A DNA stretch of 59,815 bases from a virus, in IMG/VR virus record IMGVR_UViG_3300026078_000032, positions 1-59,815 of that record; one strand, 5' to 3'. The notes under the pieces are model-generated. The model was not told where the DNA came from, ran no database searches, and worked only from the letters and a program-made list of their open reading frames with translations. A program made the translations under genes and the position numbers. This document shows positions 1 to 7,909 of the stretch, in pieces (within the stretch, counting starts at the first letter, position 1; every line of letters starts with the position of its first letter).

Positions 1-54
1 GCCAGCCCCCGTCCACACCCTCATCTTTCGGGTGACATCGGGCGGGGGCTGGCG
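1..54. terminator. Hairpin between converging genes, left copy
   Basis: GCCAGCCCCCG at the left and CGGGGGCTGGC at the right form 11-bp arms. In the circular genome it lies between the rightward gene at 58882-59154 and the leftward gene at 81-398, so it probably stops transcription from both sides. Confidence 0.6.
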
Positions 55-127
55 AGTGAGGTGGTAGCCTGCGGCGGGCCTCAGGCGGGCGTAGGCGTGT
101 CGTCGCCCGGGCTCGGAATGCTGGCAT
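1..127. repeat. Direct terminal repeat, left copy
   Basis: These 127 bases recur at 59164-59290 with no difference seen by eye. They contain a hairpin and the last 15 codons plus stop of the leftward gene at 81-398. After base 127 the two copies diverge completely. The pattern fits a circular genome assembled with overlapping ends. Confidence 0.95.
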
Positions 128-398
128 TCCGGGCTTGCCCTACCCGCTCCTCGAGCAGCCTCGTGGCCTCGGTCAGCTTGTCCTGGGCGCTCCCGAATTC
201 CTGGAAGCGTGAGGCCACCACCTGCGCGGCCCGCATGAGTGCCTCACCATCCGCCTGGTCGAGCAACAGCACCAGCTGAGAGCCCTGTACGGCCTCCTGA
301 AGAACCTCGGCAGTCTGGTAATCGGGGCAAACGACCCCGACCTTGCGGTTGCCCATGGTCCACACCACCACGTGGGTGTAGGGCGTCACCGTGCCCAT
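81..398 (-). CDS. Hypothetical protein (left allele of a variable locus)
   Basis: 105 residues, starting MGTVTPYTHVVVWTMG; no family recognised. The first 45 residues look globular, the middle (about 50-90) is helix-rich and the tail is Pro/Ser/Asp-rich. It lies 3 bases downstream of the 402-719 gene and is probably co-transcribed with it. The right-hand copy of this locus keeps only its last 15 codons and has a homing endonuclease gene in place of the rest, so the gene is dispensable or swapped between strains. Confidence 0.6.
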   Translation of the reverse strand: MGTVTPYTHVVVWTMGNRKVGVVCPDYQTAEVLQEAVQGSQLVLLLDQADGEALMRAAQVVASRFQEFGSAQDKLTEATRLLEERVGQARNASIPSPGDDTPTPA

Positions 399-401
399 AC
401 C

Positions 402-719
402 CTAGCCCTCCTGCTTGGGCACGACGATGAACGTCTCCCCGGTCAGCTCGAGCTCTTCGTGATGGCTGCGAAACGTTGGTCGGCTGCGTCGCACCGCGGC
501 CTGGAATTGGCGGCTCTTGACTTTCTCCGCGTGAGCCAGCTTCCGCCCGAGTCGCTGCACCTTCCTGCGGTTGGCCCTCGAGTCCGAGCCCCTCACCGGG
601 GACTTGTCCGGCCCGGCCACAGGCTCCCACACCAGCCGATCCGCCTCGGGCCGAGCGCCCTTGGTGGATCCCTCCGACCGCATGAGCGCGCTGATCTTCA
701 CTCTTTGCTCCCTTCGCAT
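402..719 (-). CDS. Small basic hypothetical protein
   Basis: 105 residues if it starts at the ATG at 719; an internal ATG at 683 is possible. Rich in Arg and Lys in the middle (RANRRKVQRLGRKLAHAEK, about residues 49-67), suggesting nucleic-acid contact, but no family is recognised. Its 3' part recurs at the right end of the window with a different C-terminus: ...TGETFIVVPKQEG here, ...TGETRKEG there. A promoter-like pair (TTGCTC, 18 bp, TATACT) lies just upstream on this strand. Confidence 0.55.
   Translation of the reverse strand: MRREQRVKISALMRSEGSTKGARPEADRLVWEPVAGPDKSPVRGSDSRANRRKVQRLGRKLAHAEKVKSRQFQAAVRRSRPTFRSHHEELELTGETFIVVPKQEG
433..531. repeat. Second direct terminal repeat, left copy
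   Basis: Identical by eye to 59717-59815, the last 99 bases of the window. With the 1-127 repeat it brackets a segment that differs between the two ends (305 bases here, 426 at the right end). Confidence 0.95.
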
Positions 720-1077
720 CGTCCAACACTTCAGTATATCATCCCACCTCGGGGAAGAGCAAGATCAAGTCATTTTCCGATCCCCCCGCACGAAAAGTGC
801 GCCGCAGCTTTCACCAATCTGCCAGCTTCACCAATCTGCAAGACCCCATTCACTGTATACCTATTCACTCTACTGCATACCTAAGCCGGATTTCCGGGCT
901 TGGCATATTTCCGATCATGCCCTGGCGCATTTCCTGTGATCTGTGATGATCAACATCCTCCCTGACGTGCAGTAACAAAATTTCTGATACGTCGGTATGA
1001 ACCCCCCCATATAGACGCGCAACAAAAAAGAGTAATGCTACGTATCAGAAATTTCTGTGACAACCGATCATGAATCC
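720..1077. other. Non-coding, repeat-rich region with operator-like palindromes
   Basis: No convincing gene in about 360 bases. It holds a tandem copy of TTCACCAATCTGC (around 811-836), a related pair CTGTATACCTA/CTGCATACCTA (around 853-885), and two copies of a TTTCTGATACGT-type sequence in opposite orientation (981-992 and 1040-1051). It lies downstream of the primase-helicase gene and upstream of the 402-719 gene. It could hold regulatory sites or an origin; nothing decides which. Confidence 0.5.
1043..1060. promoter_or_regulatory. Operator-like palindrome (16 of 18 match)
   Basis: TATCAGAAATTTCTGTGA matches the perfect palindrome TCACAGAAATTTCTGTGA found twice in the 28.2-28.6 kb control region at 16 of 18 positions. 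A more degenerate relative in the opposite arrangement is at 972-989. Probably a binding site for one regulator. Confidence 0.55.
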
Positions 1078-3552
1078 CTACCCAGCCCGCCTTCCCGACC
1101 ACCTAAACCCCGGAATCATCCTCTTCTTCCCCACCACACCCTGCAGGTTCACGGGCACCCAAGGGTCATCCTTCGCCAATCCTTGCACAATCCCCCTTCT
1201 GCCTAGCTCCCTATTGAATGCCTGCGGCGTCATTTTGCCCCCGACTTCCTCATTCCAGGCCCCCAACAACTCCCCTCTCACTACGACCTCCTCACCCACG
1301 CGAGGGGGAAAGGGCTCGAGTACCTCCTCCAGCCATCGGCCCAGCTCATCCCGCTCGGAACGATATTCCTGGACCTGGTCATCGACTCCCTTGGGTATCT
1401 TAAGGGCTCCCTTGTCGCCTCCGTCGGCAAGCCACGCCTTGGCTCCCTCGGCTGCCCACCGCAGAATTGCCGGGCCTTCGGCCTCGAGAATGCGCTCGCC
1501 CAGTCGGGGGATCTGAGCATGCACTGGCACAACCCCGTTGGTGTGGAGGACGATCACGCGGTTCCATAGAGCATCGTCGCCGTGCCTAAGATTCGGCGCG
1601 TGGTTCGTATCCATCCACAGGGTCATTTGCGGGGTCATGTCATAGGCTTTTTCATACTTCCTCGAGACTTTCTTGGGCAGGCCTGTACCGTCAGTGAGGT
1701 CCTTCAGGAGTGCCTCGTCCACACGCAGACCGTCCTTCGTCTCCGACCACATGGCAAATCGGGCGCCGGTCAGAGCAGCCAGGCCGTCCTGGTTATTTCG
1801 CTCGAATTTCGTGTAAGCAAAGGTGTCCCGCTTGACTGTGCCAGAGTAATCACCCATGAGACCATGGAGGACTCGTTGGAGCTGGCTCTTGCCCGAGTCG
1901 GTGGGCCCCTGGAGGGTGATGAACCACTTCTTCGCCACACCCACGAGAGTAGATCCTACGAGGCGTTGCATGAGGTCTAGATTCTCTGCCCCGATGGTCT
2001 CAGTCAAGAATTTCAGCCACCATGATGGCTTAGCTCCCCCTTCTGACCACGGTATCGTGGTTCGCTTGGTAATGAGATCCTCTGGCTCGGCCTTTCGTGC
2101 CTCACCAGTGCGGAGGTCGAGCACCATTCCGCCGCCCACACCCAGCAGGTAGCCGTCGGCGTCGAGCTCTGGTGCGAGCACCACGACACCAGGGAGAGCT
2201 TTGGCTTGGGTGAGGCAGTTATTACCCGCACTGGCTGATAGGCTCGCAGAGGCCCATTTGAGCGTGGCCAGGCGGGAGCGACCATCGGTGATATCCACAC
2301 CAGATCTCATGAGATCCTTGGCGAGTTCAATGGCTTTGCCGCGGACGGCGTTACGGTCATCGCGGACCCACACCCCAGTATCTGGGTCCCAGACAATCCA
2401 GGTCATCCACTCCGCCACCCAGCGGATTTCGCGGCCCCATTTCTCCACTAGGCGTACGGCATTACCCGTGTCCGTGAGGCTGGCGAGTTCCTCGATATCC
2501 GCGGCGGGCTCTTGGAGGTTAACCTCACCAGTAGTCGTTTCGGTCCGACGCCAGCCCTCGCGGCTTAGGCTACGGAGAGCGGCTTCTATCTCCCTCCTCA
2601 CCTGCCCGGCGATGTCCCTCCTTCCGCCGAATTTCTCGTGGAATGCGACGGAGTCGGCGACGAGCATGGCGGCAGCCTGGTCAGCGGAGAGTCCGGCTTT
2701 GAGCAATTCCTTCGCCGTCGCGTGGACATGCTCCGATCGATCACCCGTGCGGCCCTCATCATCGCGGAGCATGGCACGAGCGGTAGCGGTGAGACGGCTC
2801 CTCGCGGCCTCCAGCATGTCCCTGGTGCTCTGCCCAGCCTCGCCTGAGGTAACGGGCAGTAGGACGGCTGGGTCGAACGCTTCGAGCTCCTCAGGCTCTG
2901 GGAGAGCTAGCCACTCAGAGCGTTCGGAGGGATCGACCGCCTCATCCCTCTTCCACCGGAGAAACCTCCCAGGAGCTCCCTGTGGTCCATACTTACGGAC
3001 CCGAGTAGGCTTGTAGTTCCTGCGGCCCGGGACACGGATTGGATGGGGCATGTCCCAGCATCCTCGATCCGCTCCTAGTCCTCGAGTGAGACGGCGGCTC
3101 AGCCGCTCCCATTCCTCCAGAGCCAGCGGCTCCTGTAGGACATGGAGACCCTGCCAAGAGCCCGGGCTGGTTTCCCACACCAGCTGAGGGATCAGGGCGG
3201 GTGAGAATCCGCGGGGATCCACTGCGTCATAGTCCGCGTGGACGATCCGACTCGGGGTTGTGTTGGCTTTGGTGCGGTGCCCCCGTCGCGCGTAGATAAC
3301 GGGGCTGAAGTAGATATCCTTGTCCCCTCGGGTGTGGAGGAAAGAGGAGATTTCGGCGATCGTATCCTCAGTGAGTTCCCGTCCTTGCCTGGCGAACCAT
3401 CGGTCCCGCCAGGCTACCTTGGTGCCGTCGGTACCTCGATCCATCCATCCCATCCAGACCCATCCGTCGGAGGGCGGTTGCTGGCCCCACACCCACGTGA
3501 TGACCCGGATTTGGAGCTCGACAGATAGCTCTTTCCCATCCACCTGGTTCAC
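1078..3552 (-). CDS. Primase-helicase (PrimPol plus D5/SF3 helicase)
   Basis: 824 residues from a GTG at 3552 that overlaps the TGA of the upstream gene (GTGA), which decides the start. The N-terminal part carries archaeo-eukaryotic primase marks: DYD at 107-109, a Ser...His segment (SPGSWQGLH, His137) and RVPGRRNYK at 173-181. The C-terminal part is a superfamily 3 helicase of the phage D5/P4 type, with Walker A GPTDSGKS at 549-556 followed by acidic and sensor-like segments (WSETKDG, WMDTNHAP). It should open the origin and lay primers in the cytoplasm for the phage polymerase encoded at 17.9-20.5 kb. Length fits the family. Confidence 0.85.
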   Translation of the reverse strand: MNQVDGKELSVELQIRVITWVWGQQPPSDGWVWMGWMDRGTDGTKVAWRDRWFARQGRELTEDTIAEISSFLHTRGDKDIYFSPVIYARRGHRTKANTTPSRIVHADYDAVDPRGFSPALIPQLVWETSPGSWQGLHVLQEPLALEEWERLSRRLTRGLGADRGCWDMPHPIRVPGRRNYKPTRVRKYGPQGAPGRFLRWKRDEAVDPSERSEWLALPEPEELEAFDPAVLLPVTSGEAGQSTRDMLEAARSRLTATARAMLRDDEGRTGDRSEHVHATAKELLKAGLSADQAAAMLVADSVAFHEKFGGRRDIAGQVRREIEAALRSLSREGWRRTETTTGEVNLQEPAADIEELASLTDTGNAVRLVEKWGREIRWVAEWMTWIVWDPDTGVWVRDDRNAVRGKAIELAKDLMRSGVDITDGRSRLATLKWASASLSASAGNNCLTQAKALPGVVVLAPELDADGYLLGVGGGMVLDLRTGEARKAEPEDLITKRTTIPWSEGGAKPSWWLKFLTETIGAENLDLMQRLVGSTLVGVAKKWFITLQGPTDSGKSQLQRVLHGLMGDYSGTVKRDTFAYTKFERNNQDGLAALTGARFAMWSETKDGLRVDEALLKDLTDGTGLPKKVSRKYEKAYDMTPQMTLWMDTNHAPNLRHGDDALWNRVIVLHTNGVVPVHAQIPRLGERILEAEGPAILRWAAEGAKAWLADGGDKGALKIPKGVDDQVQEYRSERDELGRWLEEVLEPFPPRVGEEVVVRGELLGAWNEEVGGKMTPQAFNRELGRRGIVQGLAKDDPWVPVNLQGVVGKKRMIPGFRWSGRRAG

Positions 3553-3779
3553 GCCGCAGACTCGCCGAGCTGGACATAGACCTCGTCCCCGAGGACGCGG
3601 ATGTGGCTTTTTATCCCGCGTCGATGTGCCCACGCGCGAGCAGCCGATCGGACGGAATAGGGCCGGCAAGAGAAGTCTCGGCCCTTGACCAATTTCCTGA
3701 CTTGGCCATCAGCCATATCCTCCCAGTTGTAGACGGACCGCCCATCGGTGGCCGGCATCTCATCGATGATCTCTGGCAT
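3549..3779 (-). CDS. Small basic hypothetical protein, probable DNA contact
   Basis: 76 residues from the ATG at 3779, with GGGAG five bases upstream. The C-terminal half (YSVRSAARAWAHRRGIKSH) looks like a short helix-turn-helix followed by strands. The gene overlaps the start of the primase-helicase by GTGA, so the two are translationally coupled. No family recognised; a helper of the primase or a regulator is possible. Confidence 0.65.
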   Translation of the reverse strand: MPEIIDEMPATDGRSVYNWEDMADGQVRKLVKGRDFSCRPYSVRSAARAWAHRRGIKSHIRVLGDEVYVQLGESAA

Positions 3780-3847
3780 CGTCTCCCTTTCACGCGCGGT
3801 GACGTCGCATAATGATGATAACATGTGCAGACAAAGTTGAGACACCG

Positions 3848-3876
3848 TTGAGATTCTCTGTGTTCGGGTGACATGA
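3848..3876 (+). promoter_or_regulatory. Probable promoter of the rightward early block
   Basis: TTGAGA at 3848-3853, 18 bp, then CATGAT. A copy of GTTGAGA occurs twice in the preceding 20 bases. It sits in the divergent gap between the primase operon and the gene at 3909. Confidence 0.4.
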
Positions 3877-3908
3877 TAGACTTGTCGCACAATCATCCAG
3901 GAGGGCTA

Positions 3909-4397
3909 ATGACCATGGTGGGCAACAAGCGGGGGACGAATGTGCGCCCGCATATCATTGCCTATTTTGCCTCACACCAGAACCGGTCCATTCATCTCTC
4001 AGAGCTGGCGAACAAACTCGAGGACGATCCAAGCCGTATCCGGGTGTCGATCGCCACCCTGATTCGCCACGACCGTCAGACGTCGGCGGGTATCCTCGAC
4101 ACGCGCGTGCCGGGTGAATCGTGGATAATGCTCACGTGCCATCAGGGTGACCCAGAGTGTGACTGCGCGATCCCGATCCTCGGCGAGGTCAAAGAGCATC
4201 CATATCCGCGGGTGACGCCCACCAAGGAGAGCAAGGGCCCCGGCAACCTCACTGACCTGTTGACTTGGATGGGGGACAAGCCACGCGGCGCGTTCGACAA
4301 TCCCGAGCGTCTGTTCCAGCAAATTGGCAAAGCCAGGGGCAACGCCATCATCCTCAAGTGCGAGGATGGAACGATCTGGCGAGCGGAGCAGGTGTGA
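3909..4397 (+). CDS. Winged-helix-like protein
   Basis: 162 residues; ATG at 3909 with AGGAGG upstream. Residues about 30-55 (SIHLSELANKLEDDPSRIRV) have the shape of a winged-helix DNA-binding segment. A CDC pair near residue 92 and the C-terminal half are not assignable. First gene of the rightward block; its TGA overlaps the GTG of the next gene. It may be an early transcription factor, which is inference only. Confidence 0.65.
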   Translation: MTMVGNKRGTNVRPHIIAYFASHQNRSIHLSELANKLEDDPSRIRVSIATLIRHDRQTSAGILDTRVPGESWIMLTCHQGDPECDCAIPILGEVKEHPYPRVTPTKESKGPGNLTDLLTWMGDKPRGAFDNPERLFQQIGKARGNAIILKCEDGTIWRAEQV

Positions 4398-4576
4398 GCC
4401 ACACCATAAGGCTGACTGACGAGGAAGCCGACGCTCTCGCCGTATCGATTGCCGCCCGTGTAGCCACCTCTCCTCGCCGTCTGATCGACCCCACTGGCTA
4501 CGAGGAGCGCACTCGGCTTCTCGAGGGTGTGGTGAAGAAAATTAGCGAATCCGAATGGAGCCCCGATGACCTTTGA
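4394..4576 (+). CDS. Hypothetical protein
   Basis: 60 residues from a GTG overlapping the previous stop (GTGA). Acidic and helical (LTDEEADALAVSIAARV), no family recognised. It overlaps the next start by 11 bases, so the three genes from 3909 to 5132 form a coupled unit. Confidence 0.6.
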   Translation: MSHTIRLTDEEADALAVSIAARVATSPRRLIDPTGYEERTRLLEGVVKKISESEWSPDDL

Positions 4577-5132
4577 GATTCCTCGGCCGCCGATCCTGGC
4601 CGGGATTCCTACCCTCGAGAACCTGGTGTCCGAGCAGGGCTGGCTCTCGATGATGAAGCAGGCACCGAGGCTACCGAAGAATCTCCGACATGAGGGTCAG
4701 ACACCGTGGACGTTGTGGGCGTGTGTCGCCCGCCGTACCCCCACACCGCCTCAGAAGGTGATGTGGACATGGGCGAAGTCAGCTCATCCCACATACGCCC
4801 AGGCGTTCAATGCGTGGGTGGCCTCGCGGAAGGCGAACCAGGTCAGAATTGACGCCGGGGCGGTTGGCCCCATCATCGTGGATTGGTCGATCGTGTGCGG
4901 TCCCCGACTCTGGGACCAGCCCATTGACCGGACTTTGCCCGTCGGCACCTCGTGGTGCCCGCGATGCCGTCGCCCAGTGGTGTGGCGATTCATTGGTCGG
5001 CATCACGCCATCCAAGGCCTGTCTGAGTTGTCGCCCCTGCACCGCTGCCCATGGTGCGGTATCCGCGAGGACTCGGCATGGCCACACCAAGCCAGTCAGG
5101 TCCGGGCTCGAGTGGAGAAGAAAGCCGCATGA
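4566..5132 (+). CDS. Hypothetical protein with C-terminal zinc ribbon
   Basis: 188 residues. Two Cys pairs, CPRC (near 130) and CPWC (near 160), frame a probable zinc ribbon. The N-terminal part is Trp-rich (WTLWACVARRT, WTWAKSAHPTYAQAF). Such ribbons often bind nucleic acid or protein, but no named family fits. It overlaps the next gene by ATGA. Confidence 0.65.
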   Translation: MTFEIPRPPILAGIPTLENLVSEQGWLSMMKQAPRLPKNLRHEGQTPWTLWACVARRTPTPPQKVMWTWAKSAHPTYAQAFNAWVASRKANQVRIDAGAVGPIIVDWSIVCGPRLWDQPIDRTLPVGTSWCPRCRRPVVWRFIGRHHAIQGLSELSPLHRCPWCGIREDSAWPHQASQVRARVEKKAA

Positions 5133-5314
5133 GCAAAGCCAGAGTGGTGCTCTTCAAGGCAAGCGGCAAATACTATACCGAGGAGGAGTGGGAGATACCC
5201 GCGAATGCTATCACTCCACATGATATGCTCGCCAGCCCGGACTTTCGTCGTCTTGAGGGGGGCAAGGTTCTGGTGGAAGCCCAAGAGCCTTGGGGCTACC
5301 CACACCTACTCTAG
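5129..5314 (+). CDS. Hypothetical protein
   Basis: 61 residues starting MSKARVVLFKASGKYY, from an ATG that overlaps the upstream TGA. Strand-rich N-terminus followed by EEEW. No family recognised; part of the 3909-5546 operon by spacing. Confidence 0.6.
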   Translation: MSKARVVLFKASGKYYTEEEWEIPANAITPHDMLASPDFRRLEGGKVLVEAQEPWGYPHLL

Positions 5315-5333
5315 CCTGAGGAGGCCGAAAGCG

Positions 5334-5546
5334 ATGGATCTACCAGAAGCCGTCCGGATCGTGGAGGACGCCATCGACAAGAATGAGATCTCGGACAAGG
5401 ATGCTGACCTGTTGACCCGGGCTATAGTTGAGCGATGGGGTCGGCGATGCGGTAAAGCCATTGCCGCTGCAATGGCCCAGATGATGGGTAACACCAGCAT
5501 GGCTGCGAAGATCCTCAGTGACATCCCAAAGCAAGACGAGGTGTAG
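5334..5546 (+). CDS. Hypothetical helical protein
   Basis: 70 residues starting MDLPEAVRIVEDAI. Probably all-helical with an Ala-rich second half (GKAIAAAMAQMMG). Last gene of the first rightward operon; a new promoter follows at 5600. Confidence 0.6.
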   Translation: MDLPEAVRIVEDAIDKNEISDKDADLLTRAIVERWGRRCGKAIAAAMAQMMGNTSMAAKILSDIPKQDEV

Positions 5547-5579
5547 CGGCCAAGGCTGCACCCCCGCGCGACACGTAGG

Positions 5580-5629
5580 AAAAGATCTTGCTCGATGTGT
5601 TGACAGTACCCCCTACGGGCCGGTATAGT
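5580..5629 (+). promoter_or_regulatory. AAAAGATCTTG-box promoter for the gene at 5675
   Basis: AAAAGATCTTG at 5580-5590, then TTGACA at 5600-5605, 18 bp, TATAGT at 5624-5629. Strongest -35/-10 match of the family. Confidence 0.75.
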
Positions 5630-5674
5630 CTTCACGACGCACCACCCACTGACCCCCACGAAAGGGAGCCCGAC

Positions 5675-6121
5675 ATGACCGAGCCCACCGACGCGCTGCT
5701 CGACGAGGTCGAGGAGATCGCCGTCGACGAGTCCGCCGAGACCGAGGCGGCTCCGAAGGCGAAGAAGGAGAAGGCGCCGGCCAAGCCGAAGATCGAGTTC
5801 GGTGCGCCGTGGCTCGCCGAGCACGTCAAGGAGGTCACCAGCCAGGAGCTCGACGCCAAGGGTGTGCGGATGCTGCTGCGCAAGCTGAACTCCGAGGGCA
5901 AGCTCGGCGACCGTGAGCACGGCGCGCGGTATGACTTCACCGGCCCCGAGGACCCGCGTGTGATCGCCGTGGTCGACTCGGTCAAGGAGAAGGCCGCGAA
6001 GGCGTCCGAGCCGAAGGCACCTCGGGCGAAGAAGGCCCAGGGTGCGACGGCGTCTGCTGATGAGCCTGTGGTCGAGGACGAGGACGCCGTGGTCGAGGAT
6101 CTCGACGATCTCGACGCCTGA
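5675..6121 (+). CDS. Lys/Ala/Glu-rich protein with a short globular core
   Basis: 148 residues; ATG at 5675 after GGGAGCCCGAC. Acidic N-terminus, a Lys/Pro/Ala stretch (about 25-42), then a compact core around residues 45-105 (WLAEHVKEV...RMLLRKLNSEGKLG...RYDF) that resembles a small winged-helix module, and an acidic tail rich in Glu, Asp and Val. It has its own strong promoter and a strong hairpin terminator, so it is probably made in large amounts early. A DNA-binding or DNA-mimic role is possible, not shown. Confidence 0.7.
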   Translation: MTEPTDALLDEVEEIAVDESAETEAAPKAKKEKAPAKPKIEFGAPWLAEHVKEVTSQELDAKGVRMLLRKLNSEGKLGDREHGARYDFTGPEDPRVIAVVDSVKEKAAKASEPKAPRAKKAQGATASADEPVVEDEDAVVEDLDDLDA

Positions 6122-6144
6122 TCGCGTTTCGCTCCGCCCGGCCA

Positions 6145-6174
6145 CCAGCCCCGCCACATGTGTGGCGGGGCTGG
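6145..6174. terminator. Intrinsic terminator hairpin
   Basis: 14-bp arms CCAGCCCCGCCACA and TGTGGCGGGGCTGG around a TG loop, 24 bases after the 5675-6121 gene. Confidence 0.75.
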
Positions 6175-6190
6175 TCCATGGATAGGCTCC

Positions 6191-6286
6191 TTGTTTTTCA
6201 CTCTGGACCTTGGTACAATGGGGGTGATGGACAACCGAGTTTACTCTAGAGATCACCTTGCAGAATCGGCTTGAGAGAGATAGGGT
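6191..6286 (+). promoter_or_regulatory. Tandem promoters for 6321-6802
   Basis: Two candidates: TTGTTT (6191-6196), 17 bp, TACAAT (6214-6219); and TTGCAG (6258-6263), 17 bp, TAGGGT (6281-6286). The second is nearest the gene and leaves a leader of about 30 bases. Confidence 0.55.
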
Positions 6287-6320
6287 TGCCTTAACACTGC
6301 ATCACACCTAGGGACTCGAA

Positions 6321-6521
6321 ATGTTCACTCGCGCACAGCTCGACACCTTCACCGATCAGCAACTTGCCCTGATAGGTGACGCCCTTGAGCGGCATCACGA
6401 GGACGTTGCCGAGGAGCCTGACCAGTACGAGTGGTATACTCCAGCCGAGGTCGTTACAGCCGCTAACGAGATCAACTTCGAGCAGCGCCGTCGCGCTGCT
6501 CTCGATGGGGAGTCCTCATGA
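6321..6521 (+). CDS. Hypothetical acidic protein
   Basis: 66 residues starting MFTRAQLDTFTDQQLALIGD; helical and acidic, no family recognised. It overlaps the next gene by ATGA and is expressed with it. Confidence 0.65.
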   Translation: MFTRAQLDTFTDQQLALIGDALERHHEDVAEEPDQYEWYTPAEVVTAANEINFEQRRRAALDGESS

Positions 6522-6802
6522 TCGCTATCGGTGCCACCTTTGATCAAGTTTACTGGGCAGCCGTGGCAGTCGTTGCCATCTGTAAGACACAAGGGGTCGA
6601 CCCGATCGAGCTGGCCCAGGCTCCCCTGGACGACGGCTACACCACCAACGAGATCAAGGTGTGGACTGGTGAGGCCCGGGACAACATGCTGGCCTGCCAG
6701 GCTACCACACCACGCGCGCTCGAGCAGATCGATTACACCCTAACCCTTGCCGATGCCGAGACCGTGCTGTGCTTCGTGACCTTGGTCGCCTCGGGTCGAT
6801 AA
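6518..6802 (+). CDS. Hypothetical protein
   Basis: 94 residues starting MIAIGATFDQVYWAAVAVV. A hydrophobic helix near the N-terminus (about 8-22) is probably part of a soluble fold, as it holds Tyr and Trp and no basic flank. No family recognised. Its stop lies just before the next AAAAGATCTTG box. Confidence 0.65.
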   Translation: MIAIGATFDQVYWAAVAVVAICKTQGVDPIELAQAPLDDGYTTNEIKVWTGEARDNMLACQATTPRALEQIDYTLTLADAETVLCFVTLVASGR

Positions 6803-6850
6803 AAGATCTTGGCACTACGCCTTGACGACGCCTCGGGCATGGGATAGGTT
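6801..6850 (+). promoter_or_regulatory. AAAAGATCTTG-box promoter for 6878
   Basis: Box at 6801-6811, TTGACG at 6822-6827, 17 bp, TAGGTT at 6845-6850, followed by the TTATCTCAACGAC leader shared by several genes of this block. Confidence 0.75.
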
Positions 6851-6877
6851 TATCTCAACGACACTGAGGAGCTCGAA

Positions 6878-7096
6878 ATGGCTAGCAAACTGGTTGCCCG
6901 CATGAAGATCCGCCAGCAGGCTCAGCCTTACATTAACGAGATCAACAACTCCCAGATTAACATCGCCAGCTGGCAGACATTGCCTCTGCCCGACGATGTT
7001 CGGGAGCCGATCGTCCGCGCCGTCGCGGAGCTCGAGGCTGCCAAAGCTTCGCTTGCTGAGGCGCTCGAGGCGGCGAATCGTTGGGAGATCGGCTGA
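6878..7096 (+). CDS. Hypothetical helical protein
   Basis: 72 residues; ATG after GGAGCTCGAA. The second half is a run of helix (VRAVAELEAAKASLAEALE), possibly a short coiled coil. No family recognised. Single-gene unit with its own promoter. Confidence 0.65.
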   Translation: MASKLVARMKIRQQAQPYINEINNSQINIASWQTLPLPDDVREPIVRAVAELEAAKASLAEALEAANRWEIG

Positions 7097-7145
7097 AAAG
7101 ATCTTGAGGTCCTTCCTTGACCGACGCCGACACATGAGATAGGTT
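7096..7145 (+). promoter_or_regulatory. AAAAGATCTTG-box promoter for 7179
   Basis: Box at 7096-7106, TTGACC at 7117-7122, 17 bp, TAGGTT at 7140-7145. Confidence 0.75.
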
Positions 7146-7178
7146 CATCTCAACGCACCAACGACCAGGGAGCCGAAA

Positions 7179-7487
7179 ATGACCACCGACGCCAAGGCCA
7201 CCGCAAGCGAAGTCGCCGCGATGTTGGGCACGACCCCGAAGATCTTCCGTCGTTTCCTCCGCGACGAGACCTCAACCTTCCGCCCAGTTGGCCAGGGTAA
7301 GCGGTACGAATTCGGCCCGCGTGACATCGCCGCGGCGAAGCGCCTGTTCCCGATCTGGCAGGCCGCCCACACCCGCAAGCCGAAGGGCGAGGCCGCAGTG
7401 CCCGCGCAGGACGGCCAGGCCCGCGCCGAGGCGCTCGACACCGCACTCAAGGCCGCTGGGCTTCACGTGAGCCAGCACGCCGCCTGA
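7179..7487 (+). CDS. Helix-turn-helix DNA-binding protein
   Basis: 102 residues. SEVAAMLGTTPKIFRRFLR (about 10-28) followed by a strand pair reading PVGQGKRYEFG and DIAAAKRLF is the usual layout of small MerR/AlpA-like winged HTH proteins of actinophages. The C-terminus is Ala-rich. It could bind one of the repeated promoter boxes in this region; that is inference. Own promoter, own terminator. Confidence 0.7.
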   Translation: MTTDAKATASEVAAMLGTTPKIFRRFLRDETSTFRPVGQGKRYEFGPRDIAAAKRLFPIWQAAHTRKPKGEAAVPAQDGQARAEALDTALKAAGLHVSQHAA

Positions 7488-7497
7488 CGATCGACCG

Positions 7498-7524
7498 CCG
7501 CCCCGGGCTCATCCCCCGGGGCGG
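7498..7524. terminator. Intrinsic terminator hairpin
   Basis: CCGCCCCGGG and CCCGGGGCGG, loop of 7, just after the 7179-7487 gene. Confidence 0.7.
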
Positions 7525-7532
7525 TTCGGCGG

Positions 7533-7582
7533 AAAAAATCTTGGCGACGTGCCTTGCCATCATCTCGGTAAAGGGATAGTGT
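7533..7582 (+). promoter_or_regulatory. Box promoter for 7628 (variant AAAAAATCTTG)
   Basis: AAAAAATCTTG at 7533-7543, TTGCCA at 7554-7559, 17 bp, TAGTGT at 7577-7582. Confidence 0.65.
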
Positions 7583-7627
7583 TACTTCAACGCCACCAAC
7601 CAGGGGGCTGAGCCCGAGGAGGGCCAC

Positions 7628-7852
7628 ATGACTCACCACATCTTCGTTAACAAGACCTCCGCCGAATTGATCGAGGCGTACAACTCGAATCACAACTCCT
7701 GGACGGTGCCCGCGCCGCAACTCGCCAAGGAAGGCGACGGGGTGCTCATGACCAGCAAGGATGGTGTTAACTTCCTGTGCTGGGTTGCCGGGGTGCACGA
7801 GATCATCGCGCCAGGTCAGGCGCAGGAGATGACGATCCGCATCAGCGGTTGA
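7628..7852 (+). CDS. Hypothetical protein
   Basis: 74 residues starting MTHHIFVNKTSAELIEAYN. Mixed helix and strand, ends in a strand pair (QEMTIRISG). No family recognised. Leader with GAGGAGGGCC before the ATG; hairpin terminator after it. Confidence 0.65.
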   Translation: MTHHIFVNKTSAELIEAYNSNHNSWTVPAPQLAKEGDGVLMTSKDGVNFLCWVAGVHEIIAPGQAQEMTIRISG

Positions 7853-7867
7853 TCTTCACTCACCAGG

Positions 7868-7887
7868 CCCCAGCCCTCGGGCTGGGG
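7868..7887. terminator. Intrinsic terminator hairpin
   Basis: CCCCAGCC and GGCTGGGG with a CTCG loop, 15 bases after the 7628-7852 gene. Confidence 0.7.
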
Positions 7888-7909
7888 TCGGCTGGTGGAG
7901 GGGAGGCTC

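Noticed and set aside
2201-3016. 271-codon frame opposite the primase-helicase
   Set aside because: Ser/Arg-rich antisense shadow of a well supported gene with intact motifs.
5306-6256. 316-codon open frame opposite the 5334-6121 genes
   Set aside because: Leu/Arg-rich antisense shadow of the Lys/Ala/Glu-rich gene; crosses a strong terminator and promoter.
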